Positions 1 through 9,177 of a stretch of DNA of 61,051 nt are shown here, piece after piece. Both the position numbers and the translations under genes were made by a program. The first letter of the stretch is position 1. Each line of letters begins with the position of its first letter. Where the stretch lies: NCBI RefSeq assembly GCF_900096945.1, contig NZ_FMKA01000020.1, positions 1 through 61,051 on the forward strand. Direction: 5' to 3'. The notes beneath the pieces are model-generated. The model searched no databases, was not told where the DNA came from, and saw nothing but the letters and a program-made list of their open reading frames with translations. Source of the stretch: Anaerobium acetethylicum. Its GTDB lineage: Bacteria > Bacillota > Clostridia > Lachnospirales > Lachnospiraceae.

Positions 1-87
1 TAAACGAACAGCATTGCTTTTCCATCCGGTCAAGGGGGGCGTAACAAATCAATACATTACGTGGTGGCAATCCCACGAAAAAAATGA

Positions 88-408
88 TTGACCCAATATT
101 TTTACGAAAAATTAGGTGAGAACTATTATAAACTTGAAACGGATTGTAATATCGATATCAACCATTTCCGAAAATTCATGAAGGGAACAAAGGGATTTAG
201 CAGGATGACATTAGCAAAATTCGTTGTAGGCTGCAAACTGACAGTTGAAGAAGCTGATGAACTTTTTGTTTTGATTGGACATGCGCTTGATAAACGAAAC
301 CGCTTTGATTATATATTGGCCTGCGAACTAATTCACGGATGCGATATATTAGAATTTGACAAGGACCTGCGGACTTATAATGATAAAGGTATATTGAATG
401 TGGACTGA
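88..408 (+). CDS. Small helical XRE-like protein (hypothetical)
   Basis: A 106-residue protein opening with TTG at 88; a stop lies directly upstream in frame, so the start is near. The middle (about residues 25-95) has the helix pattern of XRE-type HTH proteins that end in a helical extension: a segment FRKFMKGTKGFSRMTLAKF, then LTVEEADELFVLIGHAL, then a short helix and a CDILEF-like end. It resembles small Lachnospiraceae HTH proteins, but no recognition helix is convincing. The N-terminus looks short for that family, so the gene may be truncated. It ends just before the first 15-bp palindrome. The function is unknown; regulator is a weak inference. Confidence 0.5.
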   Translation: MTQYFYEKLGENYYKLETDCNIDINHFRKFMKGTKGFSRMTLAKFVVGCKLTVEEADELFVLIGHALDKRNRFDYILACELIHGCDILEFDKDLRTYNDKGILNVD

Positions 409-415
409 GAGTCCA
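401..415. promoter_or_regulatory. 15-bp palindrome, copy 1, upstream of helicase gene
   Basis: TGGACTGAGAGTCCA has perfect 6-bp arms around GAG. It lies about 22 bp upstream of a -10-like TATACT (438-443) that precedes the helicase gene. The same palindrome, within an identical 19-bp block (400-418), recurs at 3073-3087 before the next gene. The position just upstream of the expected -35 fits an activator or regulator site. It has no U-tract, so it is not a terminator. Confidence 0.6.
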
Positions 416-473
416 TAAAAGCTGGTTTAAATAAAGTTATACTATAGAAAAATAGTTGAAAGGGGCTTTTATT

Positions 474-3068
474 ATGAAACAGCTTTTTACATGGTCAAAA
501 TTTAATATTACTTTTCTTCAGAGCATCGTGTACAGCGATAAGACTGCAGAGAAGCTGAAACCTAAGCGGTTGATTTCTGATTCGGATTTCATAACACCAT
601 ACATGGAGGGGATTTGCCAGATTCCTGATCAGAAATTTGTTGAAAAATACCGTAAGGAGATTGAAGAGAATTTTCTGGCGAAATCGATGAACTTGGTGAC
701 AATTTGCAAGGAGCTCGAAAGGAACAATTATAGGGGGGTTAAGGTAAGAAGCGGAATCCCGGAAGACTTGCTGGATGCTTTGAGAAAACTCAATATGACA
801 GAATCGGTTTGCCGGTTGTATATAAGGGAATTGAGAAAAGCCGGAAGGGAAGCTGATGTTTCAGAATTTGAATCCTATTTTGCTTCACCTAAGAGCATTG
901 ATTTGGAAAACATTATCGGTAATGATCTGACACTGATGGATTTCCAGACGGAAGCAGTCGATAGAATGCGCCGGCATTATTTCGATGAGAGTAAGAACAA
1001 AGCAATACTTATGATGCCCACCGGAAGCGGCAAGACCAGGACGGCAGTCTACTTTTTGTTAAGATATGCTATACCCAGGGGATATCAGGTTATTTGGATA
1101 GCGCATAGGTCGATGCTGATTGAGCAGACAGCAGCTGTAATGTACAAGCATTCTTATCTGATAAAGTGCGATGACGACGGTATGAATCAGTTCAATATGA
1201 TCTGTATTTCAGGAGAACATTCTAATATTAAGCGTGCGGATACATCGCAGAATGCTGTCGTTGCCACAATACAGAGTATTAGTAGAAATGAGGCATATCT
1301 TCAAAGTCTGATTTCTGAGACAGATAAGGTGTTTATTGTCGTCGACGAAGCACATCATACACTGGCCCCTACTTATAATAAACTGATTAAGAATATCTTC
1401 AGATTAAGGCCCGCATCAAAACTGCTTGGACTGACTGCAACGCCGGTCAGAGGGACTGATGAGGCCACGAGCGGTCTGTTGAAACTTTATGACTGGGATA
1501 TAATTAACCCGACCAGCATGAGCAGCCTTATAGCGGAAGGTGTGCTTGCTGAGCCGATATATAAGTTTGTCAATACGGGATTTGAAATTGAAAAATTTAT
1601 ATCCCTGGACGAAGAAAAATATATAAAAAAATGGGGTGAACTGTCTCCGGATTTCATAGAGTTTCTTGCGGAAACATGCTCTCGTAACGAGATTATCGTG
1701 AATGAATATTTGAAAAACAGGGATGAATATGGCAAGACGTTAATTTTTGCATTAAATGCGGCCCACTGCATAAGCCTGTGTGAGGCATTTCAGAAAAAGG
1801 GCATCCGATGTGATTATCTTTACAGTATGCACGACGGGAATAATGAGAAGATTGAGCGGTTCAAGAATGATGATATCGATGTACTTGTCAACATCAATAT
1901 CCTGACGGAAGGAAGCGACATCCCGAATATCCAGACAGTAATGCTGACGAGACCTACGAGCAGCGATGTGCTGCTTATGCAGATGATAGGCAGGGCGTTG
2001 AGAGGGAAGGCTTTCGGAGGAACGGCCGATGCAATTATCGTAGATTTTTGCGATAAATGGGAGCGTTTTAATATGTGGCTGAATCCGAAAATTGTATATA
2101 ATCGTGAACTCGGGTACAAAGAACCGGAGCTGCATGGTGGAAGGACAGAACCTAAACTTCTTCCATGGGAAATGTTTAGGGAAATTATAGATGCATTTTC
2201 GTTTGAGATTAAGGGCAAGGTAAATTTACGAACGATCATTCCCTGCGGCTGGTATGATTGTAAGGAATATGGGAATGTGCTTGTGTTCGATGACCAGCTT
2301 AGGGGCTATCAGAGACTATTTGAGGAAAGGGAGAAGGTCGTCAGTGGGGTGATTTCCTCAGAACAAGTCGAGAAGGAATATTTTTCATACTTCTGTTCGG
2401 TTCCTACGACGTATGATTTGCAATGTGTTCTGAATGCTATTTCAGCAGGATACGATATAGAATTATGCACTTTTTTAGAGAGAGAGATTGTCGATGTTAA
2501 AGCTATTGCGGATTCTTTTCGGGAGAAAGGGATGAATCTGTATGATATGGAGACTGCTGTAAAGGATAATTATGATAAGCAGGGGGAAATAATAGATAAG
2601 CTCTATGGTAATTATCAAGCATACAAGAATAAGGTATTCTTATATTATAACCTGAAGAATCCAATTCCAGAGGAAAGTACAATAGTGGAAGTTGTTACTG
2701 AAACTAAGGAATACAATCCGGCGCCAGTATATGATACTGAGGAGCTTATGGATGAGGTCATTAATGAGAGGTATCCAGTTGAAAAGAATAAAAGACCGCA
2801 TATAACATGGACGGATAAGTACTATGATACTTATTGGGGAAAATATACATACAATTCGAATAGTATTGTCTTGAATAAGCTTTTGAATTCAAAGGATGTT
2901 CCGCGGGAAACTGTCAAATTTGTCATTTACCATGAATTATTGCATCAAAAATTATGGTACCATGACAGCGAGTTCAGATGTGAAGAACGCAAATATCCTG
3001 GATATGAAAAGCATTCAGTATTCCTTTATAATTTTGGGAGAAGATTTGAGTTTTCAGCTGAAATGTAG
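474..3068 (+). CDS. DEAD/DEAH-box superfamily 2 helicase with C-terminal YgjP/SprT-like zincin motif
   Basis: The start ATG at 474 follows AAAGGGG; a TTG at 456 lies upstream of that site. The 864-residue protein has a helical N-terminus of about 150 residues, then an SF2 helicase core: Walker A MMPTGSGKT (about 181-189), DEAH (291-294), LTATP (about 320) and a second RecA domain ending in QMIGRALRG. The last 60 residues hold HELLHQKLWYHDSEF (His820, Glu821, His824). Its HELxH-x5-H-x3-F spacing matches YgjP/WLM-type zinc metallopeptidases. The helicase call is secure; the fused peptidase is a motif-level call. Such fusions suggest a DNA-repair or defence role, which is inference. The upstream palindrome is shared with the next gene. 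Confidence 0.85.
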   Translation: MKQLFTWSKFNITFLQSIVYSDKTAEKLKPKRLISDSDFITPYMEGICQIPDQKFVEKYRKEIEENFLAKSMNLVTICKELERNNYRGVKVRSGIPEDLLDALRKLNMTESVCRLYIRELRKAGREADVSEFESYFASPKSIDLENIIGNDLTLMDFQTEAVDRMRRHYFDESKNKAILMMPTGSGKTRTAVYFLLRYAIPRGYQVIWIAHRSMLIEQTAAVMYKHSYLIKCDDDGMNQFNMICISGEHSNIKRADTSQNAVVATIQSISRNEAYLQSLISETDKVFIVVDEAHHTLAPTYNKLIKNIFRLRPASKLLGLTATPVRGTDEATSGLLKLYDWDIINPTSMSSLIAEGVLAEPIYKFVNTGFEIEKFISLDEEKYIKKWGELSPDFIEFLAETCSRNEIIVNEYLKNRDEYGKTLIFALNAAHCISLCEAFQKKGIRCDYLYSMHDGNNEKIERFKNDDIDVLVNINILTEGSDIPNIQTVMLTRPTSSDVLLMQMIGRALRGKAFGGTADAIIVDFCDKWERFNMWLNPKIVYNRELGYKEPELHGGRTEPKLLPWEMFREIIDAFSFEIKGKVNLRTIIPCGWYDCKEYGNVLVFDDQLRGYQRLFEEREKVVSGVISSEQVEKEYFSYFCSVPTTYDLQCVLNAISAGYDIELCTFLEREIVDVKAIADSFREKGMNLYDMETAVKDNYDKQGEIIDKLYGNYQAYKNKVFLYYNLKNPIPEESTIVEVVTETKEYNPAPVYDTEELMDEVINERYPVEKNKRPHITWTDKYYDTYWGKYTYNSNSIVLNKLLNSKDVPRETVKFVIYHELLHQKLWYHDSEFRCEERKYPGYEKHSVFLYNFGRRFEFSAEM

Positions 3069-3072
3069 ATAG

Positions 3073-3087
3073 TGGACTGAGAGTCCA
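3073..3087. promoter_or_regulatory. 15-bp palindrome, copy 2, upstream of TPR-protein gene
   Basis: This is a second exact copy of TGGACTGAGAGTCCA, identical to copy 1 over 19 bp (3072-3090). It lies 21 bp upstream of a -10-like TATTAT (3109-3114), nearly the same spacing as copy 1. It sits immediately after the helicase stop codon, so the TPR gene probably has its own promoter under the same regulator. Confidence 0.6.
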
Positions 3088-3156
3088 TAATATTTCATCC
3101 AATACTGATATTATTATAGTATGAATCAGTAAAACAAATTTCAGGAGGCAAATACG

Positions 3157-4248
3157 ATGAAAAAGGTAATATTCTGCAACATAGCATGGATGAAAGAATA
3201 CAAGGGGATAACGGAAGACGATAAGCCAAAGAATGGCGGGGCTTATGTTGGTCAAAATCAATATGCGCATGAGGTGCACAATTTTGTCGACTACAACAAG
3301 TTCTGTTATGGTTATGTCAGTACTAACGGAGAGAATCATATAGAAAGATTTGGAAAAATATATGAACAACAGGACGAAGCAAGGGATGTTTTGGTGGTAT
3401 GGGTTGCGACGGATGGTATAGGTAAGAACAGGATTGTGGGATGGTATAAAAATGCAAGTATGTTCCGCTATTATCAGGAAATTTTCAATAGCAACATGGG
3501 TGGTCTTGATTTGGGATATGTTTTTCGTGCGAAGGCTGAAGAATGTTACTTGCTACCAGAGAAGAAACGAACTTTTTTAGTCCCGAGAGCGCAGAAGGAA
3601 GGCCAGGGAAGAGGAATGGGGCAGGCGAATATTTGGTATGCTGATTCGGAGTATGCAAAGCAGGAATATGTGCCAAGAGTAATCGAATATATCAATCAGT
3701 ATGACGGCGAATTTGTTCATGTTGCTTTTACTGAAAATGAAATCCATGCAGAAGCCCAGACAGAGGAAACAGATATTAATAAACTGCTTGAAATCTCTCA
3801 GACGGCAGCAGATCCATTGAAGGCATTGAGGTTCGCCAATACAGCTATGAAACTGGACTATTCCTATAAAACGGTAATGAATCGGGGAGATGCGATGCTT
3901 TATTCGTTCAGATACGATGAAGCAGTAGAGGACTACAAATGTGCTATGGATCTCAATGAATCAGATACGAATGCGCGCACAAATTTAATGGATATTTATA
4001 TAATGCTAGAGAAAAATGAAGAAGCCATAAAGATGGGTGAAGAACTAGAAAAACTTGAAACAGATGAGGAGATATTAGATAACATAAAATTAAATCTGGC
4101 ATCCCTATACTGTATAGAACAGGATTTTGAACAAATGGAAAAGCGCCTTGTGCTAATAGCGAAAAAAGAGATTGCTGAATATAATGAGAGGATCAAAGTA
4201 ATAAGAGAAATAGCACAGGAGAAGAAGCGGTATATGAGTATGCGATAA
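3157..4248 (+). CDS. Uncharacterised N-terminal domain plus TPR repeats
   Basis: A 363-residue protein whose ATG follows TCAGGAGG. Residues 1 to about 190 form a globular domain I recognise only as recurring in clostridial hypothetical proteins. Its conserved-looking motifs include VIFCNIAWMKEYKG, a Gly-Gly-Tyr segment near residue 30, and IVGWYKNASMFR. It is vaguely like PUA/EVE-type modified-base readers, but that is a weak guess. Residues from about 205 carry TPR-like helical pairs (PLKALRFANTAMKLDYSYKT, RYDEAVEDYKCAMDLN). There is no signal peptide or membrane segment. The shared upstream palindrome ties it to the helicase. The function is unknown. Confidence 0.6.
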   Translation: MKKVIFCNIAWMKEYKGITEDDKPKNGGAYVGQNQYAHEVHNFVDYNKFCYGYVSTNGENHIERFGKIYEQQDEARDVLVVWVATDGIGKNRIVGWYKNASMFRYYQEIFNSNMGGLDLGYVFRAKAEECYLLPEKKRTFLVPRAQKEGQGRGMGQANIWYADSEYAKQEYVPRVIEYINQYDGEFVHVAFTENEIHAEAQTEETDINKLLEISQTAADPLKALRFANTAMKLDYSYKTVMNRGDAMLYSFRYDEAVEDYKCAMDLNESDTNARTNLMDIYIMLEKNEEAIKMGEELEKLETDEEILDNIKLNLASLYCIEQDFEQMEKRLVLIAKKEIAEYNERIKVIREIAQEKKRYMSMR

Positions 4249-4309
4249 TTATTCATTTTGACAATTATTTAGATGCGCTTTGCGTATTGGGGGACAGAGG
4301 AGGAGCATT

Positions 4310-4882
4310 ATGGCTGTACTGAACAAGATGCCGGATACACCATGGCATAAGGATTTTGTACGCATGGAAGATGGCGATTCCAGAAGACATAGGGGACGAT
4401 GCGTATATTACGAGCATGGAACGCAGCTTTGCAGAGCTGTAAAATCACAATATTATTTATTGAAATGCGGAGGATCGTCGCATTGCAGGTACTATTCGGA
4501 AAATTTTGATGATGATGAGGGAACATCGGATATTAGTCATAAAGGAACGGCGTCTTCAGGATTGAAAATCAAGGATGCTAATTTAATCCTGGAACTGCGG
4601 AGTGACTTTTTAAAGAATACAAATAGCTCAAAAAGACATAGTACAGTAAAAAGTCTTAAAAACTGTCCGATTTGTAGAAATGACTTGACGGAATACAAAA
4701 TTGTAATTAAAAATGTGGGGAAAAAGGGAAAAATCAACACACAGGAAATTGCAGTTGGAAAGAAATGTTATAGTTGCAGTACTATTTTTGTAGATAAGGG
4801 TACACACGAAAAATATAAGGAGAATTTGAGGAGCGTTCAAAATAAGTTATGTTTGATGGATTTGAATGCTAATATTTTATAA
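4310..4882 (+). CDS. Cys-rich hypothetical protein, probable zinc-binding
   Basis: The start ATG at 4310 is preceded by GAGGAGGAG; the frame opens earlier at a TTG, but that has no ribosome site. The product has 190 residues. The N-terminal block (about 20-60) contains Cys residues in RGRCVYYEHGTQLCRAV and LLKCGGSSHCRYY. The C-terminal half has CPICRNDL and, further on, KKCYSCSTIF, which together look like a zinc ribbon. It follows the TPR gene by about 60 bp and probably belongs to the same island. I do not recognise the family. The first Cys block recurs in small Lachnospiraceae proteins of unknown role. Confidence 0.55.
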   Translation: MAVLNKMPDTPWHKDFVRMEDGDSRRHRGRCVYYEHGTQLCRAVKSQYYLLKCGGSSHCRYYSENFDDDEGTSDISHKGTASSGLKIKDANLILELRSDFLKNTNSSKRHSTVKSLKNCPICRNDLTEYKIVIKNVGKKGKINTQEIAVGKKCYSCSTIFVDKGTHEKYKENLRSVQNKLCLMDLNANIL

Positions 4883-5064
4883 ATGGTAGAAACGGAAGAG
4901 GGTAGGCCGCATTGTTCCTGGCCAAGATATTCGGGATTCGGCCTTATATGCATATGATATTGGAACTTGAAAATTAATGGTTTACATCATACAATATATA
5001 GAAAAACGTGGATGATTGCAAATTTGAAATGTTTTACTACAGGAAAAAAGAAGGAGTTCGAAAG

Positions 5065-6870
5065 TTGATAAAAAATAAAATTAAAAAAGCATATCAGTAT
5101 GTCCTCAGCCATCTCTGGTGTTCCCTTCTGCTTATTTTTTTTCTGTTGTGTGGATCCATCATTATTATCATGCAGATATATTTGAAAAATGAATATGTAG
5201 ATTATCTGAAGGAAGAAACATATACAACCCAGAAGACAATTCTTGAATCGGTAAATGAAAATACGGAATTTCTGCTGGATGAATTTATTACTTATGGAAT
5301 CGAATTTGCTACCGACGAGGAGCTGTATGACTGTGTTAACAGATATGTAGAAAACCCTGACGGAGCAGTTGAACAGAACAATCTGCTTTATATTCTTGCG
5401 AAAGATACCAGGAGATCGAAGTGGATTGAAAATGTGTGCATTGCCTCAGGTTCGGGAGTTGTCAATCAATTTGACAGACAGGATGGATACCGGAGTCACA
5501 TTTGGAACAAAGCTACAGAAAAATATCTGATTGAATTGAATGGGACTATCAAAGATAATATAAAAAATGGAATTAAACCCCAATATGTAGGGCTGACTTA
5601 TCCACTTTCTTATCCTGATGATTTGGATAAGGATCTGCTGCATATAGGATTTCCTTTAAAAGGACATTCTGGATCGAATAAGGTAAAGTATTCGTTAGTA
5701 ATCTCCATGGATGCAGAGTTTCTGAACCAGTCGCTAAATCTAATCGGAGGGGAAAAAATGGGTGAGGTTACGACCGGATATATAAGCGATTCGGAAGGAA
5801 CCATCATTTATCACATGAATAAAGCATATATCGGTACCAGCCAGGAACAATATTTGTCAGAAGGCGAGTATGTCCACTATAGTGAACCGATTTCCGGAAT
5901 TGGATGGTATCTGAATATTGCTATTGATGAAAGGCTGCTGCTTGAAAGAGTGAACGAAATTTATGGCAGCGGGGTATTCCTCTATGCGGTTGCTCTGCTT
6001 GGTGTCGCAATATCATTTTTGATATTTATTAATTGGATGTTGAAGCCTGTCCGGTGTATTAAGGCATCAATGAAAAAGGCAAAGATCGGAAATTACAGAG
6101 GATATATCAATGTAAAAGGGAGCCATGAAATCTGGGAAATGGCAGAGGAATATAATACAACTTTGAAGGCAATTGAAAGAATGAATAAGCAATTGGAACA
6201 AAGTCATGAGGAAAAAATAATCTCCCTTAAGAAGCAGCGGGATGCTGAAAGGAATGCGCTGGAATCCCAGATAAATGCACATTTTATCTGCAACACGATA
6301 GGCGTTATTAATTACGAGGCCATTGAGGCTGGTAATCATACAGTTTCCATTATGTTAAAGAAATTGTCAAATATTCTGAGGTATACCTTTGATCAGAAGC
6401 ATCAGAACGTGTATATGTTTCAGGAAATTGCATGGATAGAACAGTACCTGTACCTGCAGAAATCAAGATATGTGGAAGCTTTCAATTACAAAATTGATTT
6501 TCCAGATAATCTGGGAGCCTGGCCATGCAGGAAGCTGATGCTGCAGCCATTTGTTGAGAATTCAATTATTCATGGCTTTGAAGGCTTCGAATCGGGGGGG
6601 CTGATTCGAATCACCGGAAGCGAGGAAGCGGGTTATCTGAGGCTGGTAATCGAAGATAACGGATCGGGAATGGATGAGGAGATTCGAGAGTGTATTCAAC
6701 AGGTAATCGACAATCCGATAATGATAAAAAAGGAGCAGATCGGGATTGGTATTTCCAATGTACTTGCAAGAATGAAATTGTACTATGGAGATAATCTTAA
6801 AGTTGAGATGGAGTCGGCGAAGGGGATTGGAACAAGATTCACCTTTTATATTCCGAATCCCGCATGTTGA
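5065..6870 (+). CDS. YesM-family sensor histidine kinase
   Basis: TTG at 5065 is chosen because AAGGAG ends 8 bp before it; a GTG at 5008 has no such site. The product has about 601 residues: a first membrane helix (about 16-38), an extracellular sensor, a second helix (about 300-325), a HAMP-like linker, then a His_kinase domain with QINAHFICNT (His406) and an ATPase domain with LQPFVENSIIHG, EDNGSGMD and GIGISNV. The usual Pro before the phosphorylated His is Ala here. With the next gene it forms a YesM/YesN pair that normally senses or controls oligosaccharide use, consistent with the ABC transporter and GH31 genes downstream. The 180 bp before it hold no clear gene. Confidence 0.9.
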   Translation: MIKNKIKKAYQYVLSHLWCSLLLIFFLLCGSIIIIMQIYLKNEYVDYLKEETYTTQKTILESVNENTEFLLDEFITYGIEFATDEELYDCVNRYVENPDGAVEQNNLLYILAKDTRRSKWIENVCIASGSGVVNQFDRQDGYRSHIWNKATEKYLIELNGTIKDNIKNGIKPQYVGLTYPLSYPDDLDKDLLHIGFPLKGHSGSNKVKYSLVISMDAEFLNQSLNLIGGEKMGEVTTGYISDSEGTIIYHMNKAYIGTSQEQYLSEGEYVHYSEPISGIGWYLNIAIDERLLLERVNEIYGSGVFLYAVALLGVAISFLIFINWMLKPVRCIKASMKKAKIGNYRGYINVKGSHEIWEMAEEYNTTLKAIERMNKQLEQSHEEKIISLKKQRDAERNALESQINAHFICNTIGVINYEAIEAGNHTVSIMLKKLSNILRYTFDQKHQNVYMFQEIAWIEQYLYLQKSRYVEAFNYKIDFPDNLGAWPCRKLMLQPFVENSIIHGFEGFESGGLIRITGSEEAGYLRLVIEDNGSGMDEEIRECIQQVIDNPIMIKKEQIGIGISNVLARMKLYYGDNLKVEMESAKGIGTRFTFYIPNPAC

Positions 6871-6937
6871 AAATGATAGCAGATTTTTCTATGATACTGG
6901 TTTTTCTGACGCTTGATATGAGGAGGAGTTATAACCA

Positions 6938-7672
6938 ATGAGAATATTGATTGTTGAAGATGAGCAACGTGCAAGAAAGGGGCTGTTCAAACTAATTACT
7001 TCCATAGGGGATGAGTTTGAGATAATCGGTGAAGCACCTGACGGAAGGAAGGCGCTGGAGATTATAAAATCCACAAAGCCGGATGTGGTATTTACGGATA
7101 TACGCATGCCATATATGGATGGTATGGCTTTGATTAAGGCTGTTGAAAGCTTTGAAATCAAAACCAAATTCGTCATTCTTAGTGCGTACGAAGATTTTGA
7201 TATCGCGAGACAGGCAATTTCAATGGGAGTAACGGAATACCTTGTGAAACCAGTTACTTACCAGGAGGTTGAGGATATCCTGATGAGATTACAGTCTTCT
7301 GCCGGAAAAAAGATTGAAGTACGGAAAGATCTCCAGTTGTCATATCCTGATGCACATCCGCTTGTATTGAAGGCGCTTACAATGATTGAAGTAAGCTATG
7401 GGACAAAAATCAGTCAGGAAGAACTTGCGGAGAACCTGGGAATTACGCAGGAGTATTTCAGTTATCTTTTTAGAAGGGATGTAGGCGAAAATTTTTCGAA
7501 GTTTCTTAAAAAATACAGAATAGATGTAGCAAAAACAATGATTCTGAATGAGGCTGTGCCTAAAGAGGATATCCCATATAGTGTGGGATTTTCGGATCCC
7601 AAATATTTTAATAAGATATTCCGTGAAATTGCAGGTGAAAGCGTTGCAGAGTTTATCAGAAACAATAAATGA
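6938..7672 (+). CDS. YesN-family response regulator with AraC-type DNA-binding domain
   Basis: A 244-residue protein whose ATG follows GAGGAGG. The receiver domain (1-120) has the acidic pair EDE near residue 7, phospho-acceptor Asp54 in FTDIRMP, Ser/Ala in ILSAYED and Lys in YLVKPV. The AraC helix-turn-helix pair (about 148-244) has ISQEELAENLGITQEYFSYL and the closing VGFSDPKYFNKIFR signature. It is shorter than many YesN proteins because the linker is minimal. Cotranscribed with the kinase 67 bp upstream, it is expected to activate the transporter and xylosidase operon that follows. Confidence 0.93.
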   Translation: MRILIVEDEQRARKGLFKLITSIGDEFEIIGEAPDGRKALEIIKSTKPDVVFTDIRMPYMDGMALIKAVESFEIKTKFVILSAYEDFDIARQAISMGVTEYLVKPVTYQEVEDILMRLQSSAGKKIEVRKDLQLSYPDAHPLVLKALTMIEVSYGTKISQEELAENLGITQEYFSYLFRRDVGENFSKFLKKYRIDVAKTMILNEAVPKEDIPYSVGFSDPKYFNKIFREIAGESVAEFIRNNK

Positions 7673-7680
7673 CAGAATGA

Positions 7681-7742
7681 AATCTTAAAAAATTACTCTA
7701 ATCTTAAAAAATCAATCCAAAAAAACGCCCCGAATCTTAAAA
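7681..7742 (+). repeat. Three direct copies of AATCTTAAAA
   Basis: The 10-mer AATCTTAAAA occurs at 7681-7690, 7700-7709 and 7733-7742, between the response regulator and the sugar-binding protein. AraC-type regulators bind direct repeats on one DNA face, so these may be operator half-sites. The stretch is AT-rich and the third copy falls inside a terminator loop, so chance is possible. Confidence 0.3.
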
Positions 7743-7771
7743 TTATAAGTTATGATTTGGGGCGTTTTTTT
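7720..7771 (+). terminator. Intrinsic terminator after the two-component genes
   Basis: The arms AAAAAACGCCCC and GGGGCGTTTTTT enclose a loop of about 26 nt and are followed by T-rich DNA. It closes the kinase/regulator unit and sits directly upstream of the ABC operon, so it could also act as a read-through control. A-tracts on the left arm make it potentially bidirectional. Confidence 0.85.
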
Positions 7772-7828
7772 ATATACTTAATTTACCGAAAGGGAAAACA
7801 AAAAACAGATTCAACAAGGAGGAAGCAC

Positions 7829-9109
7829 ATGAAAAAGAAAATCTTATCTTTGACAATGGCAGCAGTTTTGGCAGTTGGAACCCTCGTAGGATGTGGCAGC
7901 AGTTCATCGGGCTCAAAAGAGGAATCGACTACAACCGAGAAAACAGAGGATTTGTCAGAAGCATCAGGAGACAAAATTACATTGCAGCTTTGGCATTACT
8001 TCACTTCAGCAGATTTGGACGACTTTGAAAAAGTGATAGCGGATTACAATGCATCACAGGATAATGTGGAGGTGGTTTCCACATACGTTGCACGTGAAGA
8101 CCTTATGAATCAATATACGATGGGAGCTATCTCGGGAGAACTTCCTGACATCGGAATGATAGATAGCCCTGATATGGCATCCTACATCCAGATGGGAGTA
8201 TATGAAAATATTCAAGATTTATGCGATGAATGGGGAGAAGTAGACAATTTCTACAAAGGACCATTAAACAGCTGTACAGGTACTGATGGAAATTTATACG
8301 GGCTTCCTCATAATACAAACAGTATCTCTTTGTTTTACAATAAGGATCTGCTGGATGCAGCAGGATGCGAAGTGCCAGAAACCTGGGATGAGTTAGAAGA
8401 GGTAGCTGCTAAAGTGACAACAAGCGACACTTATGGATTGTCTATTTGTGCAAGAGGGGATGAGGAAGGTACATTCCAGTTCATTCCGTGGTTATATTCT
8501 GCAGGCGGAAGCATTGATAACATCAATTCTACTGAAAGCGTAAGTGCTTTGACTTACCTGACAGATATGGTTAATAACGGATATATGAGCAAAGAAGTTA
8601 TCAACTGGACACAGAACGATGCAAAAGATAATTTTGTGGCTGGGAAATGCGCTATGATGATCAACGGACCATGGCAGGTTCCGGAAGTTGAAAAAGCAAC
8701 TTTCAACTGGGGCGTTGCATTACTGCCAAAAGATAAAGAATTTGCTTCATGCATGGGCGGAGAAAACTTCGGTGTTTGTGCCGGAACAGAATACAAAGAG
8801 GAAGCTTTTAATTTCCTGACCTACATGTTGAGCAAAGATGTAAGTGCGGAATTCTGTAAAACCGCTGGAAAATTTCCGACAAGAGGCGATGCTATGGACA
8901 TACTTGAAACTTCCTGGGCGGAAGATTCACCATACCGCGTTTTTGCTGAAGAGATGAATTATACAGTGGCACGAGGACCTCATGCAGAATGGCCGACAAT
9001 TTCAGAAGCGGTGTATACAGCTTATCAGGCAGCTTATATAGGTGATAAAACACCGCAGGAAGCATTAGATGAAGCGGCAGAAAAGATAGCTTCGGTATGG
9101 AAACAGTAA
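7829..9109 (+). CDS. ABC sugar-binding lipoprotein
   Basis: The ATG at 7829 follows AAGGAGG, and the first residues are a lipoprotein signal peptide with lipobox LVGC (lipid-anchored Cys22). The mature part (about 405 residues) is a family 1 solute-binding protein: ITLQLWHYFTSADLDDFEK at the start, MINGPWQ and a GGENFGVCAGTEYKEEAFNF stretch near the C-terminus. It should capture an oligosaccharide outside the membrane and pass it to the two permeases downstream. The GH31 enzymes in the same operon suggest an alpha-xylosylated or alpha-glucosyl oligosaccharide. No ATPase gene is present, so a shared MsmK-type ATPase elsewhere is likely. Confidence 0.93.
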   Translation: MKKKILSLTMAAVLAVGTLVGCGSSSSGSKEESTTTEKTEDLSEASGDKITLQLWHYFTSADLDDFEKVIADYNASQDNVEVVSTYVAREDLMNQYTMGAISGELPDIGMIDSPDMASYIQMGVYENIQDLCDEWGEVDNFYKGPLNSCTGTDGNLYGLPHNTNSISLFYNKDLLDAAGCEVPETWDELEEVAAKVTTSDTYGLSICARGDEEGTFQFIPWLYSAGGSIDNINSTESVSALTYLTDMVNNGYMSKEVINWTQNDAKDNFVAGKCAMMINGPWQVPEVEKATFNWGVALLPKDKEFASCMGGENFGVCAGTEYKEEAFNFLTYMLSKDVSAEFCKTAGKFPTRGDAMDILETSWAEDSPYRVFAEEMNYTVARGPHAEWPTISEAVYTAYQAAYIGDKTPQEALDEAAEKIASVWKQ

Positions 9110-9122
9110 GACTTAATAGAAA

Positions 9123-9156
9123 GGGTGCTTTTTGTAGAGAAAGGCACCCGTTTTTA
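9123..9156 (+). terminator. Intercistronic hairpin (attenuator)
   Basis: GGGTGC and GCACCC form a stem with A/T-rich extension and a GTTTTTA tail between the binding-protein and first permease genes. Leaky hairpins at this place commonly make the binding protein more abundant than the permeases. Confidence 0.65.
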
Positions 9157-9177
9157 TTAAAGAAAGGGGCTTTCTTA

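Noticed and set aside
1-4882. Prophage or integrative element
   Set aside because: No integrase, portal, capsid, relaxase or attachment repeat is visible; the helicase and HTH-like protein alone are not enough.
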